Origin: Flammeovirgaceae bacterium UBA2366
Lineage (GTDB): Bacteria > Bacteroidota > Bacteroidia > Cytophagales > Cyclobacteriaceae
Length of the DNA stretch: 64,000 nucleotides
Assembly: GCA_002344065.1 (NCBI GenBank)
Contig: DDTK01000011.1
Coordinates: forward strand, 248,001-312,000
Reading direction: 5' to 3'
Under the pieces are notes generated by a model that was given only the letters and a program-made list of their open reading frames with translations, was not told where the DNA came from and searched no databases. How positions within the stretch are numbered: the stretch's first letter is position 1; every line of letters starts with the position of its first letter. Shown here in pieces: positions 17,762 through 26,201 of the stretch. Both the position numbers and the translations under genes were made by a program.

Positions 17762-18106
17762 ATGTCCGAAAAGAAAGAACCTGGTAAGGAAAGTTTATCC
17801 GCACAAGCCACTACGCTTGATGATCTTATTGTTTACCAACCAGATGCTGTTGTTAGTAAAACCATTATTAAGAAGTCAACCGGTACAGTAACCTTATTTG
17901 CATTTGATAAAGGACAAGGATTAAGTGAACACACGGCACCCTTTGAAGCACTGGTTTACCTGGTAGATGGTAAAGCAGAAATTTCCGTTGCCGGTAAGCC
18001 CAATGTAGTAAGCAAGGGTGAGATGATAATTTTACCGGCTAATATTCCGCATTCGCTCCATGCTTTGCAGCCCTTTAAAATGTTGCTGACGATGATCAAA
18101 TCCTGA
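17762..18106 (+). CDS. Cupin domain protein
   Basis: A 114-aa single-domain cupin: the first motif is partly degenerate (GLSEHTAPFEALVYLVDGKAEI, with His and Glu ligand candidates), the second is GEMIILPANIPHSLHAL with a conserved His. The fold usually binds one metal ion. Such small cupins have unknown substrates and are often linked to redox or anaerobic regulation in Bacteroidota. The upstream FNR-like palindrome agrees with that. The ATG at 17762 follows a 149-bp intergenic region. Confidence 0.8.
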   Translation: MSEKKEPGKESLSAQATTLDDLIVYQPDAVVSKTIIKKSTGTVTLFAFDKGQGLSEHTAPFEALVYLVDGKAEISVAGKPNVVSKGEMIILPANIPHSLHALQPFKMLLTMIKS

Positions 18107-18129
18107 CAGATTTTCGGGCTGAAGAGCAG

Positions 18130-18411
18130 CTACTCAAACTCCATATCGTCCGTGTACTTCATGCGAATGCGCATGTACTCCTTTTCCAACCGATCCCATA
18201 AACCATTTTCCCATGTGTAGCCACTGATTTTTATGGCTTCCTTACTGGCCGCCTTACCGGTTACCGGGGGCGTCATACAACTTACATTCATACCTGCCTG
18301 CTGCATGCCATAGGTTTTATTGGTAAACGCATTTTCATTGGATACCTGCCCGCAGACTTCAAAGGTTCGTTTGGTATCATCGCGAATGACCAGCCAGTAT
18401 TTTGAAAACAT
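18130..18411 (-). CDS. Hypothetical protein, 93 aa
   Basis: I do not recognise this protein. It starts with FSKYWLVIRDDTKRTFEVCGQVSNENAF and ends with a charged helix (WDRLEKEYMRIRMKYTDDMEFE). It has no signal peptide or membrane segment. Two cysteines are present (CGQ and NVSCM). The codon pattern looks ordinary for the region and the gene is convergent with the cupin gene. The start lies 102 bp from the divergent dienelactone hydrolase start. Confidence 0.6.
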   Translation of the reverse strand: MFSKYWLVIRDDTKRTFEVCGQVSNENAFTNKTYGMQQAGMNVSCMTPPVTGKAASKEAIKISGYTWENGLWDRLEKEYMRIRMKYTDDMEFE

Positions 18412-18513
18412 AGATTTTATATAAACATCTCAAAATTAACAATCAAAATCTACAACAACACAATCATATAAATACATTACCTTAAAGGCTGGAAACAGTA
18501 AAAATGAATAATC

Positions 18514-19401
18514 ATGAAAAAGCTCAACAAAGAAGATATTAACCAGGAGGTTTTTGATTTATACGATGATTACGCGCACAACAGGATTGACAGGCGGGAG
18601 TTTTTAGATAAGCTCTCTACCTATGCTGTTGGAGGAATAACGGTGGCGGCACTCTCGAGTTTTTTAATGCCTGACTATGTAAATAAAATTCAAGTACAGT
18701 CAAATGACCCACGTTTAATCAGCGATTACACAACATACGATTCCCCGAAAGGAGGAGGAAAAATTAAAGGATTGCTTTCGCGACCCAAAGAAGCAAAAGG
18801 CAAACTACCCGGCATTGTGGTGGTTCATGAAAACCGCGGCCTTAACCCCCACACCGAAGATGTAGCCAGGCGTTTTGCATTAGAGGGATTTCTAACGCTG
18901 GCACCGGATGCCCTAAGCCCGTTAGGCGGATACCCCGGCACCGATGATGAAGGTCGTTCCATGCAAGCCAAGCGCGACCGCAATGAAATACTGGAAGATT
19001 TTATAGCGGCCTTTGATGCGTTGGTAAAAAATGAACACTGCACCGGTAAAGTGGGTGTGGTAGGCTTTTGTTTTGGCGGATGGGTGTCCAACATGATGGC
19101 AGCACGCGTACCCGGGCTTTTAGCAGCAGTCCCCTACTATGGTGGTCAAGCCCCTGTTGATTTAGTGCCAAACATCAAGGCTCCCTTACAACTGCACTAT
19201 GCCGGTTTAGACACACGTGTAAACGAAGGCTGGCCGGCTTATGAAGCCGCATTGAAAGAACATAACAAATCATATGAAGTTCACTTTTATCCTGATGTGA
19301 ATCATGGCTTCTTAAACGACACCACACCACGCTTCGATAAAGCCGCCACCGACCTGGCCTGGAGCAGGACGATAGAATTTTTTAAGAAGCAGCTTGGGTA
19401 A
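18514..19401 (+). CDS. Dienelactone hydrolase family protein with Tat signal
   Basis: A 295-aa alpha/beta hydrolase. The N-terminus has a twin-arginine-like signal (IDRREFLDKLSTYAVGGITVAAL) that points to export. The catalytic triad is Cys in VGFCFGGWVSN, Asp in YAGLDTRVNEG and His in PDVNHGFLND, the dienelactone hydrolase arrangement. EN at VVVHENRGLNPHTEDVARR forms the usual oxyanion region. YghX-like exported relatives are of unknown substrate, probably esters or lactones. The gene has its own promoter region and ends 40 bp before the Rhs relic. Confidence 0.85.
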   Translation: MKKLNKEDINQEVFDLYDDYAHNRIDRREFLDKLSTYAVGGITVAALSSFLMPDYVNKIQVQSNDPRLISDYTTYDSPKGGGKIKGLLSRPKEAKGKLPGIVVVHENRGLNPHTEDVARRFALEGFLTLAPDALSPLGGYPGTDDEGRSMQAKRDRNEILEDFIAAFDALVKNEHCTGKVGVVGFCFGGWVSNMMAARVPGLLAAVPYYGGQAPVDLVPNIKAPLQLHYAGLDTRVNEGWPAYEAALKEHNKSYEVHFYPDVNHGFLNDTTPRFDKAATDLAWSRTIEFFKKQLG

Positions 19402-19441
19402 GGTGAAGTCGGATTAGGTATTATCAAATAACTACCTTTAG

Positions 19442-19726
19442 TTACATCCTCGCGCCATAGTCCAGCCAACCCAAGTCAAGCTCATCTTGTTTCTCTTTGC
19501 CGTTGTATTGGTAAGGGTTGTTCATGCTGCCGGCTCTTTGGTAGCTCTTGTCGGCAATGGGTAAACCAAAGGCGTAATAATCTTCCACCTGTATTACGGG
19601 GCTCTTCACGTGTGTGTAGGTTACATCGTCAAAATAAATGTCTTGTTGCACAGCACCTTCGTTACTCAAATATACATACACATACCCGGCTTTGGTATGA
19701 TTACGTTTCAGTAGCCTCAGAGTTCT
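19442..19726 (-). pseudogene. Rhs/YD-repeat protein C-terminal relic
   Basis: The frame opens only after a TAG at 19727-19729. It encodes the core end of an Rhs-type protein: NHTKAGYVYVYLSNEG, IYFDDVTYTHVKSPVIQVEDYYAFGLP, then NPYQYNGKEKQDELDLGWLDYGARM. In intact Rhs-associated proteins the YDYGARMYDP box is followed by a variable toxin tip. Here the stop codon comes directly after ARM, and the large YD-repeat region is missing upstream. This is a decayed fragment, not a functional toxin. Confidence 0.8.
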
Positions 19727-19874
19727 CTACGAGTAACTCTGAGGGGGTGGAATGCAATTGAAATGCTAATTGGCCCTTAACGTCATCTGTTGCCTCCAAT
19801 ATTTCTATTACCAGGTTTAACCGGTTGTCCAATAAATATACAATGTCTTCAAAGTCCTTGCTGGTTCGTGGCGA
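19701..19874 (-). pseudogene. Nucleotidyltransferase-like C-terminal fragment
   Basis: The 57-codon frame has no start codon and runs from a TAA just upstream to a TAA at 19701-19703. It begins SPRTSKDFEDIVYLLDN, which recalls the C-terminal part of small nucleotidyltransferase-like proteins with the phrase SKDFEDIVxLLDNR. Neighbouring frames continue similar composition upstream (KEFEVEINRHEPA), so a frameshifted remnant is likely. It overlaps the Rhs relic by 26 bp at a hairpin, which marks a rearrangement junction. Confidence 0.5.
19715..19744. repeat. Inverted repeat at the relic junction
   Basis: CCTCAGAGTT (19715-19724) and AACTCTGAGG (19735-19744) are perfect 10-bp arms, and the 10-nt loop itself contains CTC/GAG. 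No T-tract follows on either strand. The hairpin sits where the Rhs and nucleotidyltransferase-like fragments meet. Confidence 0.6.
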
Positions 19875-19920
19875 TTAATTTCAACTTCAAATTCTTTTGC
19901 ACAAAAAAACCAAAAAGGTA

Positions 19921-20709
19921 CTAGTTACTCAGCCGAAATCTCAATCCTAAATCAGAACTAAAAGCCAGATTCTTCGAATATGAACTTATATCGAAATAAT
20001 CCAATTCCAAAATTACTGGACCTGAAGTGCCTGTTATCACTATTGTATCATTTGAGTACTTACCGTCAACTTTCAATAGGCCTACTGATGCTTGGATTTT
20101 TATTTGCATAAATACTCTATCATTTATTTTATACTCAATTCCAATCCCTCCTAAAAAGCCAAAATCAAAGTTCTTGGTGAAGTCCTCATCTGTTTCAGTA
20201 TATCGCTCAACTCTCTCGCTAACGATTACACCATCAGAACTTGTATAATCATGACTAAAGGATTTTATAAAGGAATCGGTCAACAAAGATGAATACAGGC
20301 CAAAATCAAAAAAATACTGAACTCTCTTTCTCCCCCAATTGCTTCTAATGAATATTGGCACTGTTGCATAGGCGTTTTGAATCTCAATTTCTTTGTACTT
20401 AGAATCAATGGTATTACCGCTTTCAATGTACTCTTCATAAATACCCCTACCGCCCCGTTTTGCTAAGGTTAACCCTGTCACCGCATGAAACTTATCTGTG
20501 AGCTTAAAATCAACCAGAAGGCCAAATTGGATATTGTCAATGCTGTTCATTTTGTAGCTTAAATCGGAGAATGGAGATTTTGAACAATACAGAATTGATT
20601 TACTCAATCCTACCTGCGGAATCAACGAAATCCTTTCAATAAATCTTTGACCATTAACAGGTGCATTAAAGAGAATGCAAAACATAATAATGGGTATTAG
20701 AATCCGCAT
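19921..20709 (-). CDS. Outer-membrane beta-barrel protein (PorT-like)
   Basis: From the ATG at 20709 the protein is 262 aa and starts with a Sec signal (ILIPIIMFCILFNAPVNGQ). It then reads as repeated amphipathic strands with aromatic girdles (IQFGLLVDFKLTDKFHAVTGLTLAKRGG, YATVPIFIRSN, FGFLGGIGIEYKINDRVFMQIKI), ending in a strand with Phe/Leu (DLGLRFRLSN). This is the small outer-membrane barrel fold common in Bacteroidota. An upstream in-frame start would add 20 basic residues before the signal. The region is more AT-rich than its neighbours and sits next to gene debris, so recent acquisition is possible. Function unknown. Confidence 0.7.
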   Translation of the reverse strand: MRILIPIIMFCILFNAPVNGQRFIERISLIPQVGLSKSILYCSKSPFSDLSYKMNSIDNIQFGLLVDFKLTDKFHAVTGLTLAKRGGRGIYEEYIESGNTIDSKYKEIEIQNAYATVPIFIRSNWGRKRVQYFFDFGLYSSLLTDSFIKSFSHDYTSSDGVIVSERVERYTETDEDFTKNFDFGFLGGIGIEYKINDRVFMQIKIQASVGLLKVDGKYSNDTIVITGTSGPVILELDYFDISSYSKNLAFSSDLGLRFRLSN

Positions 20710-20799
20710 CGCCTTTTTACAAATCCGTTTTGCATATAATTTATGATTTAGATTAAAAAAAATCATCAAAATTGTTTCAGTAATGTTTCAGTAAAGCCA

Positions 20800-20836
20800 A
20801 AAAAAAATCCTGCAATCAATTGATCAACAGGATTTT
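20800..20836 (-). terminator. Terminator of the tRNA-Thr transcript
   Basis: On the minus strand, AAAATCCTG pairs with CAGGATTTT (20828-20836 with 20804-20812), followed by a run of Ts (plus-strand As from 20800). It lies 13 bp after the 3' end of the tRNA. Confidence 0.8.
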
Positions 20837-20848
20837 ACTTCGATTTAG

Positions 20849-20924
<76 letters not shown>

Positions 20925-20942
20925 AAAAATAACTCTGGTTTT

Positions 20943-21009
<67 letters not shown>

Positions 21010-21022
21010 GAATTAGGAGGTG

Positions 21023-21053
21023 CAAAAATAGCGGTTGATTTGTTCTTTGCAAA
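21023..21053 (-). promoter_or_regulatory. Bacteroidota-type promoter of the tRNA-Thr locus
   Basis: On the minus strand TTTG (21050-21053), a 19-bp spacer and TATTTTTG (21023-21030) match the TTTG-N17-23-TAnnTTTG consensus for the primary sigma factor of Bacteroidota. Transcription would start about 7 bp downstream, near 21016, immediately before the interrupted tRNA copy. Confidence 0.75.
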
Positions 21054-21060
21054 TGCCGGG

Positions 21061-22926
21061 TTAAGAAACTGTGCGAAGCAGCTTGATTTGCTGTTTTAAC
21101 TGTTTAAGGTGGTCGCTGGCCTCCTCAATTTTAGCGTTGAACTCCTCACGTACCTTTTCACCATTTTTAGCCCGGGCAAAAAACTCCAGGTTATTGCGCC
21201 ATACTGCAATATCATTCTCCACCTTCTGCATCTTCTTGCGGATGGCCTGCTCCTTATGATAAATCTTCTGATCGGCCATCGGATCGTTCTTCAAATCCTG
21301 CAGCTGGTTTTCCAACACCAATTTGCTCTTTTCATTATCCGAAACACCCTCCAGCGCACTTACAAACTTCTCAACAGCCTGGTGATAGCGGGCACGAATA
21401 GCGGCCATATCCTTTTTAGGAACAAAACCGATAGCGTTAAATCGATCTTCAAACTGCTTTAACAACTCAGTGTTAGCCGTTTTTTCTTCGGCATGCTTTT
21501 CTATTTGAGCACAAACCTCCTCCTTAGCCTTCAAGTTATCAACCTGCTCATGGTCCTTTTTACCTTGCTCCGATCTGCGGTTCTCAAAGAAAAAATCGCA
21601 TGCCTGTTTAAACTCATGATAAATTTTTTCGCGGAGCTTTTCAGGAACGGGACCAATGTCTTTCCACTGCTGCTGAAGGTTTTTAAGTTCTTGTGTGGCC
21701 TTTTCCCAATCGGTGCTCTCCTTTAACTCTAGTGCCCGTTGCAACAATTGATTTTTCTTTTCAAGATTCTGTGAACGTTCAGCATCTAGTTTTTTAAAGA
21801 ATGCATTCTTACCGGCAAAAAAAGCTTTGAATGCTGACCAGAATTTTTTATTCAGATCTTTTGCCTTGTTGCGCGGCAATCCTCCTTTTATTTCCCACTT
21901 CTTTTGAAGCTCAAGTATCTCCTTGGTTTTTTGATTCCATTCCTTAATACGGTCTGTCTGGAATGAAGCAAATGCCTGTACTTCATCGGCTAATGCCTGC
22001 TTCATGGCTAAGTTTGCTGCCAGTTCCTGATTCAGACTTTTTACGAATTCATCTCTACGAGAATACACCGCATCCGAAGCGGCTTTAAACCGCTGCCACA
22101 CATTTTCCTTTTCTTCAATGGGCACCGGCCCAATGTGCTTAAACTCGTGATGAAGTTCATTCAACTCACGCACTGCGCTACGTATCTCGGGTACCTCGCT
22201 TAACTTTTCTGCGCGTGCACAGAGCTCAATTTTGGCTTCAAGGTTCTTTCTGCGATCAAGCTCCTTAAGTTCAAAGTAAATACTTTGATTATCGTAAAAG
22301 CGATCGACTAAGGCGTGGTAATTGGCCCAAAGAGTTTTCGCCTGGGTACCCGGTACGGCACCGATAGACTTCCATTCCTTTTGAAGTTCTTTAAACTGAT
22401 CAAACTGATCCTTTACATCCTGCGAATCTGTAAGCGAGCGAAGTTTCTCCAGCAACTCCTGCTTTCTTCTCAGGTTTTCATTTTTCTGATCTTCCTGGCT
22501 GCGCATAAGCTGATTGCGCTTATCGCGGAAAGCTTTTAGTATGGCGTCAAAACTGGAGTCTAATTCATCACCACGGTATTCAAAGTCGTCAGGATTGCTG
22601 CCATCCAGAATGAATCGATTTAGTGCAAGCGTACGTTCCTGATCCCTGAACTCATCAATGAGCGGTTTAATATTTCGCAATTGGCCGTCAACCTTCTTTA
22701 CATCAGTTTCCTTTACCAGGTCTTTTACCAAATTGACCAACTGGGCTTTTGTCAGCTTGCTGTAATCAGGATGATCCTGATCATCATCATGCGTCACCTC
22801 GGCATGATCGGCCAAATCGGCTTCAGTATTTAAAACAGTCGGTTCGCCATGGCTTTCATCCATCCCGGCTTCTCGCACATCTTCCAACTCCGCAGTTTTT
22901 TCGTTCTCCAATTCCATGGTGTTCAT
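21061..22926 (-). CDS. DUF349 repeat protein, coiled-coil
   Basis: A 621-aa, highly charged helical protein. After an acidic N-terminus (residues 1-50) it has five DUF349 repeats. Their marker is a Trp or Phe then xxIGxVP: LQKEWKSIGAVP, LHHEFKHIGPVP, LQKKWEIKGGLP, LQQQWKDIGPVP and FEDRFNAIGFVP. The C-terminus (residues 540-621) is a further coiled coil. It has no signal or membrane segment. Proteins of this type are conserved in Bacteroidota and their function is not established. The gene starts 38 bp from the yqgE stop on the same strand, so a two-gene operon is possible. Confidence 0.88.
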   Translation of the reverse strand: MNTMELENEKTAELEDVREAGMDESHGEPTVLNTEADLADHAEVTHDDDQDHPDYSKLTKAQLVNLVKDLVKETDVKKVDGQLRNIKPLIDEFRDQERTLALNRFILDGSNPDDFEYRGDELDSSFDAILKAFRDKRNQLMRSQEDQKNENLRRKQELLEKLRSLTDSQDVKDQFDQFKELQKEWKSIGAVPGTQAKTLWANYHALVDRFYDNQSIYFELKELDRRKNLEAKIELCARAEKLSEVPEIRSAVRELNELHHEFKHIGPVPIEEKENVWQRFKAASDAVYSRRDEFVKSLNQELAANLAMKQALADEVQAFASFQTDRIKEWNQKTKEILELQKKWEIKGGLPRNKAKDLNKKFWSAFKAFFAGKNAFFKKLDAERSQNLEKKNQLLQRALELKESTDWEKATQELKNLQQQWKDIGPVPEKLREKIYHEFKQACDFFFENRRSEQGKKDHEQVDNLKAKEEVCAQIEKHAEEKTANTELLKQFEDRFNAIGFVPKKDMAAIRARYHQAVEKFVSALEGVSDNEKSKLVLENQLQDLKNDPMADQKIYHKEQAIRKKMQKVENDIAVWRNNLEFFARAKNGEKVREEFNAKIEEASDHLKQLKQQIKLLRTVS

Positions 22927-22964
22927 TAAATGTATATTCGAACAGTAAAGTTACTAAAAATGGC

Positions 22965-23540
22965 CTAATTGAGCCTTGGATCAACCGGGTAGTTAGAATA
23001 AACGGAAAACCGTCCACCCATGTTTTCAAGGGCTTTTTTCCACATTAAGGCTGAGTCCGTTTCAAAGAGAAGGTCTTCGGTAACAAAGTTGCAAACAATC
23101 CACGAATTCTGCTCCAATTCTTCTTCCAGTTGCCCGGCATCCCACCCACTATATCCTAAAAAGAATTTGATATCGGCCGGAAACAATTGATGGGTGTCTG
23201 CCAGGTTCAATACCTGATCGAATGTGCCACCCCAATAAATACCTTTTAATATCTCCACTCCGTTTTCAATCGATTCGGTGCGGTGAATAAAATGAAGCGT
23301 ATCCTGCTGCACAGGGCCGCCAACATAAATCTCATGATCGAAGTTTTTCAACTCATCCATTACATCCCCAGCCTTCATAATGGATGGCTTATTCAGCACG
23401 AATCCGAAAGAACCTTCTTCAGTATGTTCGCACAGTAATACAACTGTACGTTCAAAATTAGGATCAGGCAGGAAAGGCTCTGAAATCAATAATCGGCCCC
23501 GTTCAGGCTTTATTTTGTTTTTATAGTTGAAAAATTCCAC
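22965..23540 (-). CDS. YqgE/AlgH family protein
   Basis: A 191-aa protein matching UPF0301. It shows GRLLISEPFLPDPNFERTVVLLCEHTEEGSFGFVLNKPS near the N-terminus, VYVGGPVQQDTLHFIH-like residues in the middle and FLGYSGWDAGQLEEELEQNSW near residue 128. The family was named for alginate regulation in Pseudomonas; its molecular function is unsettled. It is divergent from pdxH across 99 bp and lies upstream of the DUF349 gene. Confidence 0.9.
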   Translation of the reverse strand: MEFFNYKNKIKPERGRLLISEPFLPDPNFERTVVLLCEHTEEGSFGFVLNKPSIMKAGDVMDELKNFDHEIYVGGPVQQDTLHFIHRTESIENGVEILKGIYWGGTFDQVLNLADTHQLFPADIKFFLGYSGWDAGQLEEELEQNSWIVCNFVTEDLLFETDSALMWKKALENMGGRFSVYSNYPVDPRLN

Positions 23541-23639
23541 GTGTTTTACCCCGTAACAGGGTTCAATAAAATACTTGTAATGCTACGATGCAAATTTTAT
23601 TGTTTTAGGTGAACTTTCGACTAAATATTACTTCAACGT

Positions 23640-24281
23640 ATGTCAAGCATTTCCTCCATCCGCACCGAATATTCAAAAGCATCATTAGATGTTAACTCTG
23701 TACACCATAATCCAGTTGAACAGTTTTCAGTGTGGTTTAATGAAGCGCTGGCCGCCAAACTACCGGAGCCCACTGCTATGCACCTTGCAACAGTAAATGA
23801 ACGGGGGAATCCTGCGGGTAGAATGGTACTGTTAAAAGGTGTAGAGGAGTCGAAATTTGTGTTTTACACCAACTATCAGAGCCAGAAGGGAAAGCACCTG
23901 GATCATCATCCGGCATGTGCATTAACCTTCTTTTGGCCCGAACTAGAACGGCAAGTAAGAATTGAAGGGATTGTTTCCCGAATTGATGATAAACGCTCAG
24001 ATGAATACTTTCAAAGCAGGCCTCGCGCCTCACAAATCGGGGCGTGGTCATCACCACAGAGTCTGGCTATAGCCAACAGGGTAATATTGGAAGAACGCGT
24101 AAAAGAGATTGAAAAGCGTTTTGAACACCAGGATCCGCTGCCTCGCCCAAAGCAATGGGGTGGCTATGAAGTTGATCCTTTAATGATTGAATTCTGGCAA
24201 GGAAGACCAAGCCGATTACACGACAGAATACTTTATGCGAAAGATAATAATGAATGGAAAATCAGCAGGTTAGCGCCTTGA
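23640..24281 (+). CDS. pdxH: Pyridoxamine 5'-phosphate oxidase
   Basis: A 213-aa FMN-dependent enzyme making pyridoxal 5'-phosphate from the pyridoxine or pyridoxamine phosphates. The FMN-binding split-barrel motifs are visible: GRMVLLKGVEESKFVFYTNYQSQKGKHL near residue 60, FFWPELERQVRIEGIVSRI near 97, SRPRASQIGAWSSPQS near 127, and a C-terminal WQGRPSRLHDRILY with the substrate-binding Arg-Leu-His. Length and motif order match PdxH. It is convergent with bshB1, 13 bp apart. Confidence 0.95.
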   Translation: MSSISSIRTEYSKASLDVNSVHHNPVEQFSVWFNEALAAKLPEPTAMHLATVNERGNPAGRMVLLKGVEESKFVFYTNYQSQKGKHLDHHPACALTFFWPELERQVRIEGIVSRIDDKRSDEYFQSRPRASQIGAWSSPQSLAIANRVILEERVKEIEKRFEHQDPLPRPKQWGGYEVDPLMIEFWQGRPSRLHDRILYAKDNNEWKISRLAP

Positions 24282-24294
24282 GTAAACGCATATA

Positions 24295-25011
24295 TTAAAT
24301 CAAATCAAACAGATTCCGAACCCCGGGATACCTTCGGTGAGTAAATCCCTCACCATATTTTGCTCCAATGGCATGGCCGAACTCAATAGCGCGTGCCTCG
24401 ATAAGTTTCAAAAATTCAGGTTTTGAAATATAGGTCTCCGGTTCCTTGCTTTGCGGATCGTATAGCTGGCTTTTGTAGGCCATATAAGAAGCCAGTTTTA
24501 CATCCCAGAAATCGGAAATGTCAACAATAAAATCAGGCTCAATAAACTGGCTTTGGATATAATGATACACAGATTTGGGTCTCCAGGCTTGCTGTACCTT
24601 GCCATCAAGTTGCGTTTCTACCTTAGCTAATCCGGATAAAAAGCAGGAATTGGCTGCCAATTCTGATGCTTTTCCGTGATCTGAATGGCGGTCGTAGATA
24701 GCATTGGCCAGTACAATTTCGGGTTGGTATTTACGGATTGCCGTTATAACAGCCTTTTGATGTGTTTCATCATTACGAAAGAAACCATCTGCCAAGCCAA
24801 GATTTTCACGAACCGATAATTTTAGAATTTCAGAAGCTTTTGCGGCTTCTTTTTGCCTGATCTCCGGAGTTCCCCGAGTCCCCAATTCGCCCTTGGTAAA
24901 ATCTACAATACCCACTTTATAACCAAGACTGATATGCTTAGCCAAAGTACCGGCACAACACAGTTCGGCATCATCAGGGTGGGCAGCAAATACGAGTATA
25001 TCGAGTTTCAT
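24295..25011 (-). CDS. bshB1: Bacillithiol biosynthesis deacetylase BshB1
   Basis: A 238-aa LmbE/PIG-L family metallohydrolase that removes acetate from GlcNAc-malate, the second step of bacillithiol synthesis. The zinc motif AHPDDAELCCAG lies at residues 9-20, the second ligand His in DRHSDHGKASELA near residue 110, and the BshB1-type tail has GHAIGAKYGEGF. The ATG at 25011 is chosen because a longer upstream frame reads through the palindromic element and has no family similarity. It indicates bacillithiol use; bshA and bshC are not in the window. It is followed on the same strand by nothing and is convergent with pdxH. Confidence 0.92.
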   Translation of the reverse strand: MKLDILVFAAHPDDAELCCAGTLAKHISLGYKVGIVDFTKGELGTRGTPEIRQKEAAKASEILKLSVRENLGLADGFFRNDETHQKAVITAIRKYQPEIVLANAIYDRHSDHGKASELAANSCFLSGLAKVETQLDGKVQQAWRPKSVYHYIQSQFIEPDFIVDISDFWDVKLASYMAYKSQLYDPQSKEPETYISKPEFLKLIEARAIEFGHAIGAKYGEGFTHRRYPGVRNLFDLI

Positions 25012-25027
25012 AATTAATATTTTACGA

Positions 25028-25166
25028 TAGTCCGCAAAGATACCAGCATCGTCATTTGTAATGGTTATCGCGGGCTTTGACCCGCGATAACCATTACAGA
25101 GCTGCCGGCCTGCCTGCCGGTAGGCAGGCTCAGCGGCCGGCATGACATTCGCATCTTTGCGAACTA
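25028..25166. repeat. Nested-palindrome element (MITE-like) between trxB and bshB1
   Basis: Ends are near-perfect inverted repeats: TAGTCCGCAAAGAT (25028-25041) and ATCTTTGCGAACTA (25153-25166), 13 of 14 matching. Inside is a perfect 17-bp stem with a 6-nt loop (25058-25074 with 25081-25097, arm TAATGGTTATCGCGGG). Beyond it is a 20-bp near-palindrome at 25109-25128, 19/20 identical to the one in the tRNA-Thr copy. It fills the space between trxB and bshB1 and may also act as a terminator. No transposase is present. Confidence 0.8.
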
Positions 25167-25182
25167 TTAGATAATAGTTAAA

Positions 25183-26130
25183 CTAACCGACTAACTCAGC
25201 TTCTTTAGCTGCGAGAAATTTCTCAGCATCAAGTGCTCCCATGCAACCTGTACCGGCTGCGGTCACAGCCTGGCGATATACTTTATCCGCTGCATCACCT
25301 ACTGCAAAAACCCCTTCAATATTTGTCCTGGTGCTTCCGGGTTGTACTTTAATGTAGCCGGTTTCATCCATCTCAATATAATCTTTGAAAATATCGGTAT
25401 TGGGTTTATGGCCAATCGCCAAAAAGAAGCCTTGAATCGATAACTCCTTTTTCTCACCTGTCTTATTGTTCAGCAGACGAACTCCGGTAACACCACTGTC
25501 ATCACCTAAAATCTCATCTGTCTCGGTATTCCAATGTATTTCAATGTTGGGTGTATTCTTCACACGCGCCTGCATAATTTTTGAAGCACGCATCTCATCG
25601 CGCCTAACAATCAAATGCACTTTGGTGCAAAGCTTTGCTAAGTAAGTTGACTCTTCAGCTGCTGAATCGCCTGCACCTACAACCGCTACTTCGCGACCGC
25701 GGTAAAAGTATCCATCACAAACAGCACAAGCCGACACACCCTTGTTGGCAAATTTTTCCTCCGAAGGAATACCCAGATATTTAGCTGTTGCTCCTGTTGC
25801 TATAATCACCGTCTCAGCTTCGATAACATCCTTTTCATCTATCGTTACCTTATGTGGATAGCCGGAGAAATCAACCGATGTCACTAATCCATAACTTATC
25901 TTAGTCCCGAAACGCTCAGCTTGCTTTTGCAAATCAACCATCATCTGCGGGCCATTAATACCATCCGGGTAACCGGGGAAATTTTCAACATCATTGGTTG
26001 TAGTAAGCTGGCCACCTGGCTGACCTCCTGTGTACAAGACAGGGCTAAGACCGGCACGGGCAGCGTATATGGCAGCTGTGTAACCTGCAGGACCAGACCC
26101 GATAATCAATACTTTTACTTTTTCTGACAT
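25183..26130 (-). CDS. trxB: Thioredoxin reductase
   Basis: A 315-aa NADPH:thioredoxin oxidoreductase. FAD motif GSGPAGYTAAIYAARAG lies at residues 11-27, the redox disulfide CAVCDGYFYRG near residue 135, the NADPH motif VVGAGDSAAEESTYL near 150, and the C-terminal FAD motif GVFAVGDAADKVYRQAVTAAGTGCMGALDAE near 270. Length and motif order fit bacterial TrxB. It lies downstream of rpoD on the same strand, with a hairpin terminator between, so it probably has its own promoter. Confidence 0.96.
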   Translation of the reverse strand: MSEKVKVLIIGSGPAGYTAAIYAARAGLSPVLYTGGQPGGQLTTTNDVENFPGYPDGINGPQMMVDLQKQAERFGTKISYGLVTSVDFSGYPHKVTIDEKDVIEAETVIIATGATAKYLGIPSEEKFANKGVSACAVCDGYFYRGREVAVVGAGDSAAEESTYLAKLCTKVHLIVRRDEMRASKIMQARVKNTPNIEIHWNTETDEILGDDSGVTGVRLLNNKTGEKKELSIQGFFLAIGHKPNTDIFKDYIEMDETGYIKVQPGSTRTNIEGVFAVGDAADKVYRQAVTAAGTGCMGALDAEKFLAAKEAELVG

Positions 26131-26141
26131 AGACTTATTTG

Positions 26142-26177
26142 TTAAAACAAAGGGCCCCGCATTTCTTTGAGACCCTT
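26142..26177 (-). terminator. Terminator after rpoD
   Basis: On the minus strand AAGGGTCTC (26169-26177) pairs with GGGGCCCTT (26150-26158), nine pairs with two G-U, followed by TTGTTTTAA. It lies just after the rpoD stop codon region and before trxB. Confidence 0.65.
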
Positions 26178-26201
26178 CAAATGGAATGCATTATAACATT
26201 A

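Noticed and set aside
19442..19726. Active Rhs toxin with immunity gene
   Set aside because: The fragment has no repeat region, no toxin tip and ends right after the core box; no immunity gene is seen.
24295..25143. Longer BshB1 starting near 25143
   Set aside because: The extension reads through a palindromic element and has no similarity to the family.
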